Assembly (NCBI GenBank): GCA_018268675.1
Contig: JAFDWB010000082.1
Location: forward strand, 20,949 to 84,948
Direction: 5' to 3'
DNA: 64,000 nt
DNA from: Actinomycetota bacterium
GTDB taxonomy: Bacteria > Actinomycetota > Thermoleophilia > Solirubrobacterales > 70-9
Positions 35,405 through 43,258 of this stretch are shown in pieces (position 1 is the stretch's first letter; each line of letters opens with the position of its first letter). A program made the translations under genes and the position numbers. The notes beneath the pieces were generated by a model. It saw only the letters and a program-made list of their open reading frames with translations. It did not search any database and was not told the DNA's origin.

Positions 35405-36501
35405 GGGACTTCGACCCGACCGGCGACGACGCGATCGGCGCCGACCGCATCCGCACGCCCGGGCTCGACGGTGATCCGGTCCCCGTGGACGCCGAGGTGA
35501 AGGTGCACGACGCGCGCGCCGATGCCGAGGACCTCGACCGCAGCCTCCGCCCGCCGACCCTCGCCGACTTCGTCAACCAGGTCCAGGTGACCGAGCAGCT
35601 CGGGATCTTCATCGAGGCCGCGCGCCGCCGCGGCGAGCCGCTCGACCACGTCCTCCTCGCCGGCCCGCCCGGGCTCGGCAAGACCTCGCTCGCCAACATC
35701 GTCGCCGCCGAGCTCGGCGTGCCGCTGGTCCAGACCGCGGGGCCGGCGCTCGAGCGCAAGGCCGACGTCGCCTCCTTCCTCACCGCGCTGGAGCCCGGCA
35801 GCGTCTTCTTCATCGACGAGATCCACCGGCTCGGCCGCGCGGTCGAGGAGACGCTCTACCCGGCGATGGAGGACGGTGAGCTCCCGGTCGTGCTCGGCCA
35901 GGGCGCGGGCGCCCGCACCGTCACCCTGCCGCTGCCGCCGTTCACGCTGATCGGCGCGACCACTCGCGCCGGCCTCCTGACCACGCCCCTGCGCGACCGC
36001 TTCGGCGTCAGCCACCGGCTCGAGCACTACAGCCCCGAGCACCTGGCGCTGATCGTCGAGCGCTCCGCCGGGATCCTCGAGGTCGAGATCGACGCCGCCG
36101 GCGCCCACACCATCGCGTCCCGCTCGCGCGGCACCCCGCGCGTCGCCAACCGGCTCCTGAAGCGGGTCCGCGACTACGCCGAGGTGAAGGGGACGGGGGA
36201 CATCGGCGCCGCCGTGGCGGCCGACGCGCTGGCGATGCTCGAGGTCGACGAGGCCGGCCTCGACCGCGCCGACCGCGCCCTCCTCGACACCGTGGCGACG
36301 AAATTCGCCGGCGGCCCGGTCGGCCTTTCCACTCTGGCGATCGCGATCGGCGAGGAGCAGGACACGATCGAGGACGTGCTCGAGCCCTATCTCCTCCAGC
36401 AGGGCCTGCTCAAAAGGACGCCGCGCGGACGCGTCCTCACCCAGCGCGCCTACGACCATCTCGGCCTCCCGGCGCCCGAAGGCGCGGCCAGCCTCTTCTA
36501 G
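35401..36501 (+). CDS. ruvB: Holliday junction branch-migration ATPase RuvB
   Basis: RuvB is the hexameric AAA+ motor for branch migration. The 366-residue protein has Walker A ([11 protein letters not shown], about 83-93), Walker B ([11 protein letters not shown]), sensor 1 in LIGATTRAG, sensor 2 in [16 protein letters not shown], and the C-terminal winged helix. It carries an acidic N-terminal extension of about 35 residues before the usual ESLRP-like start (here [15 protein letters not shown]). Confidence 0.98.
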   Translation: MRDFDPTGDDAIGADRIRTPGLDGDPVPVDAEVKVHDARADAEDLDRSLRPPTLADFVNQVQVTEQLGIFIEAARRRGEPLDHVLLAGPPGLGKTSLANIVAAELGVPLVQTAGPALERKADVASFLTALEPGSVFFIDEIHRLGRAVEETLYPAMEDGELPVVLGQGAGARTVTLPLPPFTLIGATTRAGLLTTPLRDRFGVSHRLEHYSPEHLALIVERSAGILEVEIDAAGAHTIASRSRGTPRVANRLLKRVRDYAEVKGTGDIGAAVAADALAMLEVDEAGLDRADRALLDTVATKFAGGPVGLSTLAIAIGEEQDTIEDVLEPYLLQQGLLKRTPRGRVLTQRAYDHLGLPAPEGAASLF

Positions 36502-36573
36502 GAGTTTCTGGTCCCCAGGCCGCCGCGAGCGCTTAACCCTTCCGCCAACCCGATCATCTAGCCTGTCCCGACC

Positions 36574-37062
36574 ATGCCGTTTTTCATCTGCCCAAACTGC
36601 GGACACCGCGAGGTGAGCGGCTCCCGGACCGAAGGGTTCAGCCGCCGGCCGAAGGGCTGCTCGAAATGTGGCTTCGGGTTCGTGTTCGAACTACTCGATG
36701 ATTATTATCCGGCTCCGAACGCAGCGTTCTTCGTCTGCGATCAGCAGGAACGGGTCATCGATGCGGGCAAGGGGAGCTACGAGTTGACGGGTTTGACCGA
36801 CGAGGACGTGATCGGGCGTCCGGTGCGCGAGGTGCTCGGCCTCGACTGGATCGACCCCGGCGACGGCGGTCCGGAGGCCGACACCGACGGCGACGGCAAG
36901 ACGGACCCGATCGAGACCTCGCTCGAGTGGGGTGTGCGCTCGCTCGGCAAGCGCGTGTCGGTCAACGCCGAGGGCGATCTCCCGGCCAAGGCCGTCGCCG
37001 ACGTTTTCCCCGCCTATGACGACGACGGCGGGCTCTTGCTTGTCCTGACCCCGGAGGGATAG
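36574..37062 (+). CDS. zinc-ribbon plus PAS-like domain protein
   Basis: This 162-residue protein starts with a four-cysteine ribbon (FICPNCGH and KGCSKCGFGF, about 5-35). A PAS-like domain follows: PNAAFFVCDQQERVIDAGKGSYELTGLTDEDVIGRPVREVLGL is the usual N-terminal PAS segment, then an Asp/Gly-rich insert (ADTDGDGKTD) that resembles a calcium-binding loop. There is no output domain. ATG is 9 nt from TAGCCT (36559-36564), and secDF starts 5 nt after the stop, so the two are probably one transcript. Role unknown; a redox or ligand sensor is possible. Confidence 0.8.
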   Translation: MPFFICPNCGHREVSGSRTEGFSRRPKGCSKCGFGFVFELLDDYYPAPNAAFFVCDQQERVIDAGKGSYELTGLTDEDVIGRPVREVLGLDWIDPGDGGPEADTDGDGKTDPIETSLEWGVRSLGKRVSVNAEGDLPAKAVADVFPAYDDDGGLLLVLTPEG

Positions 37063-37067
37063 GCGCC

Positions 37068-40000
37068 GTGGGCTCGAGGCGGCAGCACGTCTTCGTCCTG
37101 CTCTTCGTGATCGCCCTGGTGGCGGTCTCGGGGATCGTCATCGCGACCAAGGAAACGAAGCTCGGCCTCGACCTCCAGGGCGGCCTCCAGTTGGTCTACG
37201 AAGGCCAGCCGACCGGGACGGCGACCTCGGTGTCCGGGGAAGACATCGAAGACTCGATCAACATCATCGAAAAGCGGATCAACAACCTCGGCGTGTCCGA
37301 GGCGGAAGTCGCGCGGCTCGGTGAAAAGAACATCACCGTCGCCCTCCCCGGCGTCACCGACACCAACCGCGCCTCCGAACAGGTCGGCACCACGGCGCAG
37401 CTCTTCTTCTACGACTGGGAGCCGAACCTGCTCGGCCCCGAGCGGGCGATCGGCGGCCACCCCGGCCAGACGCCGCCCTCCGAAGCGGTCAAGAAGCTTG
37501 AAGACGAATGGAAAGAAGCCGGGCGCAACCCGAAAAGCTTCGAGAGCCGGCAGCTGATCGCCGCGGGAGCCTTCCCGAACGCCTACCAGGCGGCCCTGCT
37601 GGCCGCCGAGCAGAAGCCGAAGTCGAAAGAAGAATGCGAAAAATGCTCGGTCGCGAAACCGCGCTACTACCTCTTCGAAAAAAACGCGCCGCACAAGCTG
37701 CTCGCCGGACCCGAGCTCTCGAAGAAAACGCTCTACGAAACGCCGACCGGGGAAAAGCTCCCCGAAAACGGGATCGTCGTCGAAATCCCCGCCGGGACCG
37801 TCCTCGTCTCCGAACTGCCCAGCGACGAAACCGGCAAGGTCGACGAAACCGCACAGCCCGGCTGGTTCGCGCTGAACGACCACTACTCGCTCTCGGGCAG
37901 CGAAATCACCGAACCGCGACAGGAATACCAGCAGGGCACGAACGAACCGAACGTCAGCTTCAAGTTCACCGAAGCAGGGCGGGAAAACTTCCAGAACGTC
38001 ACCCGCGCGATCGCCCAGCGCGGTCAGTCGCAGTCGATCGGCCCGCCCGGCAGCCCCGAAGAAGCGGCGGCCCTCTCCGGCCACTTCGCGGTCGTCCTCG
38101 ACAACGAAGTGAAGAGCCGGCCGATCATCAACTTCGCCGAAAACCCGACCGGCATCGATGGCCGCCAGGGCGCCCAGATCTCCGGCGGTTTCTCCGGCGA
38201 ACACGGGCTCGAACAGGCGCAGGAACTGGCAACGACGCTGCAGATCGGCGCGCTGCCGATCGAACTGCGGCTGATCTCCGAGACCCAGGTCTCGGCGACG
38301 CTCGGCTCGCAGGCGCTCCACGACGGGATCAAGGCCGGGATCGTCGGCCTCGCCCTCGTCGTCATCTTCCTGCTCGTCTATTACCGCTTCCTCGGCCTGA
38401 TCGCGGTGATCGCGCTGGGCGCCTACGGGGTCATCTTCTTCGCCCTGATCAAACTGATCCCGATCACCCTGACCCTGCCCGGGATCGCGGGCCTGGTGCT
38501 GACGATAGGCGTGGCGGCCGACTCGAACATCGTCATCTTCGAGCGAATAAAGGAGGAGGTACGCGCCGGCAGATCGATGCAGAGCGCGATCGCCGCCGGC
38601 TACAAACGCGGGATCTCGACGATCGTCGACGCCAACGTCGTCACCCTGCTCACCGCCTTCATCCTCTTCGTCCTGGCGACGGCCGGGGTCAAGGGATTCG
38701 CCTTCACGCTCGGCGTCGGCACGATCACCTCGCTGCTGACCGCGGTCGTCTTCACCCAGGCGCTGCTCGGCACGATGAGCAATTCGAAGCTGCTGCGCTC
38801 GCGGAGCGCGCTCGGCGCGGGCGGCGAGGGGCGTCGCTGGCACTTCGACTTCATGGGCGCCAGCCGCTGGTTCTTCACCTTCTCCGGGATCATCCTGATC
38901 ATCGGCGCGGTCGCGCTGTCGACCAAGGAGCTGAACTTCGGCATCGACTTCAAGTCGGGCACGCGGATCACCGCGGCGCTGGAAAAGCCGACGAACACCA
39001 GCGGCGTGCGCGAAAGCCTCGAAGAAGCCGGCGTCGCCAACGCCGAGGTGCAGCAGGTCACGGTGCCGAACTTTGGCAGCAACGTCTTCCAGATCGAGTC
39101 GGCGCAGCTGCGGCCCGGCGAGGTGCGGGTGGTGGAGCGCCAACTGGTCAAGGACTACGGGATCGTCAACCAAGGCTTCGAAAGCACCAGCGTCGGCCCG
39201 ACCTTCGGCAACCAGGTGGCGGAAGCCGCGATCAAGGCGCTGATCTTCTCGATGCTGGTGATCCTGATCTACGTGGCGCTGCGTTTCGAGCCGAAATTCG
39301 CGGTGCCGGTGATGATCGCCCTGCTGCACGACATCCTGATCACGGGCGGCGTCTACGCGCTGACCGGCCAGGAAGTGTCGAGCGGCACGGTGGCGGCGTT
39401 CCTGACTATCTTGGGGTACTCGCTGTACGACACGATCATCGTCTTCGACCGAATACGCGAGAACGTGCCGCGGATGCCGCGGGCGGCGTTCTCCCAGATC
39501 GTCAATCGCTCGATGAGCGAGGTGCTGACCCGGTCGCTGGCGACCAGCTTCACGACCCTCCTGGCAGTGGTCTCGCTGCTGATCTTCGGCTCGGCGACGC
39601 TGCAGGACTTCGCCTTCGCGATGCTGATCGGGATCGCCTCCGGTACCTACTCCTCGATCTTCATCGCCTCGCCGGTACTGACCGCGTGGAAGGAACGCGA
39701 GCCGCAGTTCATCCGCCGCCGGCAGCGGATCGCCGAGGTCGCGGACGGCGTCGTCCCGGCGTTCGCCGACGACGTCCAGGTTGCGAAGCTGGCCGACGAC
39801 GACGAGACCGAAGCGGAGATCGCCGCCGACATCGAGGCCGAAGCGCCGCTGGGCGAGGCGACGGGAGCGGAGCGTCGGCGCCGCCTCGGCAGGGGTCGGG
39901 TCGCGGCCGCCGAGGAGGTCGAGGCGCCCGCCGAACCGGTCGAGTCGGCCGAGGAGTCCGAGAAGGCGCCGGCGGCCGGCGAGGCCGATGCGAAGGCGCC

Positions 40001-40118
40001 CGCCCGGTCGAGCCGCAGCAACGGCGACAGCGCCAACCCGGAGTCGGCGGAGCGGCGCAAACGGAACGAGGAGCGGCGCGCCCGGCGCGCCCAGCGGCGC
40101 AAAGGGCGGCGGCGATGA
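37068..40118 (+). CDS. secDF: fused protein-export membrane protein SecD-SecF
   Basis: SecD and SecF pull exported proteins across the membrane using the proton gradient; here they are one 1016-residue chain. The SecD half (about 1-570) has TM1, the KLGLDLQGGLQLVYEG motif, a large periplasmic P1 region with a charged insert (about 110-270), and five clustered helices ending before about 575. The SecF half begins near 580 (WHFDFMGASRWFFTFSG) with LNFGIDFKSGTRI and a second helix set to about 870. A highly charged Arg/Glu tail of about 130 residues ends the protein (RRKRNEERRARRAQRRKGRRR). Glu codons are mostly GAA in the SecD half and more often GAG toward the end. Confidence 0.96.
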   Translation: MGSRRQHVFVLLFVIALVAVSGIVIATKETKLGLDLQGGLQLVYEGQPTGTATSVSGEDIEDSINIIEKRINNLGVSEAEVARLGEKNITVALPGVTDTNRASEQVGTTAQLFFYDWEPNLLGPERAIGGHPGQTPPSEAVKKLEDEWKEAGRNPKSFESRQLIAAGAFPNAYQAALLAAEQKPKSKEECEKCSVAKPRYYLFEKNAPHKLLAGPELSKKTLYETPTGEKLPENGIVVEIPAGTVLVSELPSDETGKVDETAQPGWFALNDHYSLSGSEITEPRQEYQQGTNEPNVSFKFTEAGRENFQNVTRAIAQRGQSQSIGPPGSPEEAAALSGHFAVVLDNEVKSRPIINFAENPTGIDGRQGAQISGGFSGEHGLEQAQELATTLQIGALPIELRLISETQVSATLGSQALHDGIKAGIVGLALVVIFLLVYYRFLGLIAVIALGAYGVIFFALIKLIPITLTLPGIAGLVLTIGVAADSNIVIFERIKEEVRAGRSMQSAIAAGYKRGISTIVDANVVTLLTAFILFVLATAGVKGFAFTLGVGTITSLLTAVVFTQALLGTMSNSKLLRSRSALGAGGEGRRWHFDFMGASRWFFTFSGIILIIGAVALSTKELNFGIDFKSGTRITAALEKPTNTSGVRESLEEAGVANAEVQQVTVPNFGSNVFQIESAQLRPGEVRVVERQLVKDYGIVNQGFESTSVGPTFGNQVAEAAIKALIFSMLVILIYVALRFEPKFAVPVMIALLHDILITGGVYALTGQEVSSGTVAAFLTILGYSLYDTIIVFDRIRENVPRMPRAAFSQIVNRSMSEVLTRSLATSFTTLLAVVSLLIFGSATLQDFAFAMLIGIASGTYSSIFIASPVLTAWKEREPQFIRRRQRIAEVADGVVPAFADDVQVAKLADDDETEAEIAADIEAEAPLGEATGAERRRRLGRGRVAAAEEVEAPAEPVESAEESEKAPAAGEADAKAPARSSRSNGDSANPESAERRKRNEERRARRAQRRKGRRR

Positions 40119-40134
40119 GGGAGGGGCGGAGCTG

Positions 40135-40398
40135 ATGGCGGTTCTGGTCTGGCTGACGATGGGCATCGCCCTCTGGCACTTCACGGTCTTCCTGCCCGAC
40201 CGTTTCTGGGCCGGGATCGTCGGCGCCTTCGTCGGCTCGGTGCTCGGCGCGATGGCCTTCGGCGCGATCGTGCTCGTGATCGACGGCCAGTCGCTCGGCA
40301 ACACGACGATCGGCACGGCGCTCTCGGCGATCCCCGGCGTCGCCCTCGGGCTCGGCGTCGTCTGGTTGATCGGGATGCGCGAACCGCACTACGACTAG
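40135..40398 (+). CDS. small membrane protein after secDF
   Basis: This 87-residue protein has three predicted transmembrane segments (VLVWLTMGIALWHFTVFL; IVGAFVGSVLGAMAFGAIVLVI; IGTALSAIPGVALGLGVVWLIG). ATG 40135 has a GGGAGGGG ribosome binding site and lies 16 nt after secDF, so they are co-transcribed. It resembles small actinobacterial GlsB/YeaQ-like or DUF membrane proteins only in general character. Function is unknown. Confidence 0.75.
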   Translation: MAVLVWLTMGIALWHFTVFLPDRFWAGIVGAFVGSVLGAMAFGAIVLVIDGQSLGNTTIGTALSAIPGVALGLGVVWLIGMREPHYD

Positions 40399-40439
40399 CT
40401 CGGGCGCTGGCGTCGCCGATTTCCCGCCGGACGCCTTCC

Positions 40440-40451
40440 TAGCCTGGGAGG
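40440..40451 (+). promoter_or_regulatory. leaderless -10 box of recJ
   Basis: TAGCCT (40440-40445) is followed by 6 nt and the recJ GTG. This is the same hexamer and spacing class seen before the M20 peptidase, mctB and zinc-ribbon/PAS genes. Confidence 0.55.
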
Positions 40452-43166
40452 GTGCCGGAAGCTGCCAAGGCGTTCGCCGCCGATCCATATGACTACGCCG
40501 AGGCCCGGACCCTCGCCGACGAGCTGGGGCTGAGCCAGCCGGTCGCGGTCACGCTCGTGCGCCGCGGCTACCGCACGCCGGCGGAGGCGCGGGCCTTCCT
40601 CGCCGCCGACGAGTCGCACCCGCCGGAGGCGTTCCGGGGGATGGACGAGGCCGTCGCCCTGGTCTGGGGGGCGATCGAAGCGGGCGAGCGGATCACCGTC
40701 CACGGGGATTTCGACGTCGACGGGGTGAGCGCGACCGCGCTGATGATCTCGACCCTGCGCGGGCTCGGTGCCGACTGCGACTGGCTGATCCCGGATCGGA
40801 TCGCGGACGGGTACGGCCTGAGCGGCGAGAACGTGGAGCGCCTGGCGGAGCGCGGGACCGGGTTGCTGATCACGGTGGACTGCGGGATCACCGCGGCCGA
40901 GCAGGTGGCGCGGGCGCAGGAGCTGGGGATGGAAGTGCTCGTCACCGACCACCACCAGCGCGGCGAGGACCTGCCGGCGTGCCTGATCCTCCACCCGGAG
41001 GTCTCCGATTACCCGTTCACCTCGCTGTGCGGGACGGCGGTCGCCTGGAAGCTCGCCTGCGCGCTGCGGGGCGGGGAGGGCGCCGAGGCGGACCTCGACC
41101 TGGTCGCGCTGGCGACGGTCGCCGACGTCGTGCCGCTGGTGGGGGAGAACCGCTCGCTGGTGAAGCGGGGGCTGGCGCAGATGCGCAGGACCGGCAGGGT
41201 CGGGCTCCGGGCCCTGATGGAGGCCTCTCGGTGCGACCCGGGCCGGCTCGACGAGGGGGACCTGGGGTTCCGCCTGGCGCCGCGGATCAACGCCGCCGGG
41301 CGCCTCTACCGGGCCGACGCGGGGGTGGAGCTGCTGCTGACCGAGGACGAGACGCGAGCGCAGCAGATCGCCGAGGAGCTGGGGCGGGCAAACTCGGAGC
41401 GGCGGGCGACCGAGCGCGAGGTGGACGCTTCCGCGGAGGCGGCGCGGCGCGAGTTGCCGGAGGAGCTGAAGGAGGGCAAGGGCCTGGTCTTGGCGGGGGA
41501 GGGTTGGCACCCGGGCGTGGTCGGGATCGTCGCTTCGCGGCTGGTGGAGCGCCACCACCGGCCGGTGGTCGTCATCTCGCTCGACGGGGAGGGGGGAGGG
41601 CGCGGCAGCGGTCGCGGCATCCCCGGCTTCGATCTGCTCGCCGCGCTCGAGGCGTGCTCCGCGCACCTGGAGAGCTTCGGCGGGCACCGCGCCGCCGCCG
41701 GGCTGTCGCTCAGGGCGGAGAACCTGGAGGCCTTCCAGGTGGCATTTGCGGCGCACGCGGGCGCAGTCCTCACCGACGAGGATCTGAAACGGACCGAGCG
41801 GATCGACGCGATGGTCGGCGGGGTGGGGCTCGGCCTCGACCTCGCCGAAGAGCTGGGCCGGCTGGCACCGTTCGGGATGGGGAATCCCGGCGTGCGGCTG
41901 ATGGTGCCCTCGGCCCGGGTGACCGACGTGCGGACGATGGGCGAGGAGGGCAAGCACACGCGCTTCAGCCTGCACAGCGGCTCGCACCGGGCGCTCGGCG
42001 TCGCCTTCGGCCGCTCCAGCCTCGGCGTCGAGGACGACGAGATGCTCGACGCCGCGGTCCGCCTCGAGGTGAATCACTGGAACGGCGCGGTCGAGCCCCG
42101 CGTCGTGCTCCGCGAGGTCTATCCGCTGGCGGTCGACGCCGACGCGCTCTCTCCGCACCCATGCGCCTGCGACGACACCGAGTGGTGGGCGCGCTTCGAG
42201 GCCGAGCTCGCCCGCGACCTCACCGGTCAGGGAGATGGTGTGGAGAGAGGCCATCTCATAGCGACGGAAAGTCTCCACGCCGGCGCCGATCTGGCGGAGC
42301 GGCACGTGGTCTCGGCGGCGACCTCTTCGCCGACCGCGACGATCGCCGAGCTCGTCTCGAGCGGCGCCGGCGTGCTGGCAGTCGCCGCCGACGCCTCGCG
42401 GCGGGCGGCGCTCGCCAACGGGGCGACGGGGCTCGCGCGCTTCAACGGCGGCGCCGCGCTGATCGCCTGCCACCGCTGCGGCGCCGAGGCGGTCGGCGCC
42501 CTCGCCTCGCGGGCGCAGGGCGGGCTCGCGCTCGTGGACTACGCGGCGCTCGCGATGGCGCCTGATCTCGCCGCGTCCTTCGGACACGTCGTCCTCGTCG
42601 ACGCGCCGCGCTCGTCGCTCGACGTCGAGCGGGTCGTCGTGCCGGTGGCGGGCCCGCCGTCCTCCGGAGACCGGCGCGTCGCCGCAGCCGCAGCCGCGAA
42701 CGACAAGGCCGCGCTCCTCGCCGTCGCCCGCGCCGCGATGGAAGGCGAGCTGCCCGGCGCGCCGACCGACGAGGGCACGGAACGGACGCCCGGCTTCCTC
42801 CACCCGCTCTTCTCCGCTGCCGAGAGCGAGTTCGGGCTCGGGGTCCTCGCCCGCCAGGCGCCGTCGCGGGAGACGATCGCGGGTGTCTTCCGGGGCCTCC
42901 GCGGCGGCGGCAAGATGTCGGGCGCGGGGCTGCGGACGGCGCTTGCCGGGCCCGGGCCGCACCCGCTCGACCCCGAGACGGCGGCGCGCGCCTTCCGCGT
43001 GTTGCGGGAGCTGGGCCTCGTGGCGGGTGACACGAGTGCAGGCGACGGGTTGGTCGGGGTCGTATCCTCTGAAGGGACGGATCTGGAACGGTCGAACGCG
43101 TTCCGCGTCTACAGCGAAGAGCATTCGGAGGCACGGTCATTTCTGCAGAGCCCAAAATTTCCGTAG
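40452..43166 (+). CDS. recJ: single-stranded-DNA exonuclease RecJ
   Basis: RecJ degrades single-stranded DNA 5' to 3' in recombination and mismatch repair. DHH-family motifs are clear: HGDFDVDGVSATAL (about 81-94), TVDCGIT, VTDHHQRG, the DHHA1 region GWHPGVVGIVASRLVE and SGRGIPGFDLLAAL with FGGHRAAAG. The OB-fold region ends near 570. At 904 residues it is far longer than E. coli RecJ (577); the extra 330 C-terminal residues include repeated alpha/beta units (AVAADASRRAALANGATGLARFNGG; DLAASFGHVVLVDAPRSS) like the extended Gram-positive RecJ. GTG start. Confidence 0.95.
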   Translation: MPEAAKAFAADPYDYAEARTLADELGLSQPVAVTLVRRGYRTPAEARAFLAADESHPPEAFRGMDEAVALVWGAIEAGERITVHGDFDVDGVSATALMISTLRGLGADCDWLIPDRIADGYGLSGENVERLAERGTGLLITVDCGITAAEQVARAQELGMEVLVTDHHQRGEDLPACLILHPEVSDYPFTSLCGTAVAWKLACALRGGEGAEADLDLVALATVADVVPLVGENRSLVKRGLAQMRRTGRVGLRALMEASRCDPGRLDEGDLGFRLAPRINAAGRLYRADAGVELLLTEDETRAQQIAEELGRANSERRATEREVDASAEAARRELPEELKEGKGLVLAGEGWHPGVVGIVASRLVERHHRPVVVISLDGEGGGRGSGRGIPGFDLLAALEACSAHLESFGGHRAAAGLSLRAENLEAFQVAFAAHAGAVLTDEDLKRTERIDAMVGGVGLGLDLAEELGRLAPFGMGNPGVRLMVPSARVTDVRTMGEEGKHTRFSLHSGSHRALGVAFGRSSLGVEDDEMLDAAVRLEVNHWNGAVEPRVVLREVYPLAVDADALSPHPCACDDTEWWARFEAELARDLTGQGDGVERGHLIATESLHAGADLAERHVVSAATSSPTATIAELVSSGAGVLAVAADASRRAALANGATGLARFNGGAALIACHRCGAEAVGALASRAQGGLALVDYAALAMAPDLAASFGHVVLVDAPRSSLDVERVVVPVAGPPSSGDRRVAAAAAANDKAALLAVARAAMEGELPGAPTDEGTERTPGFLHPLFSAAESEFGLGVLARQAPSRETIAGVFRGLRGGGKMSGAGLRTALAGPGPHPLDPETAARAFRVLRELGLVAGDTSAGDGLVGVVSSEGTDLERSNAFRVYSEEHSEARSFLQSPKFP

Positions 43167-43258
43167 AGCGCAGGGAGCTGCTCGGCGACCTGTTCGCGGT
43201 CGTCGAGGAGTTCGACTCGGCGCACGAGGACGGGCTCCCCGGGGCCGGCGGCGCCGCG

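Noticed and set aside
37014..40316. A 1100-codon open frame antisense to secDF
   Set aside because: High GC removes stop codons from the other frames; the translation is low-complexity Arg/Asp/Gly text with no domain, while secDF on the plus strand is certain.
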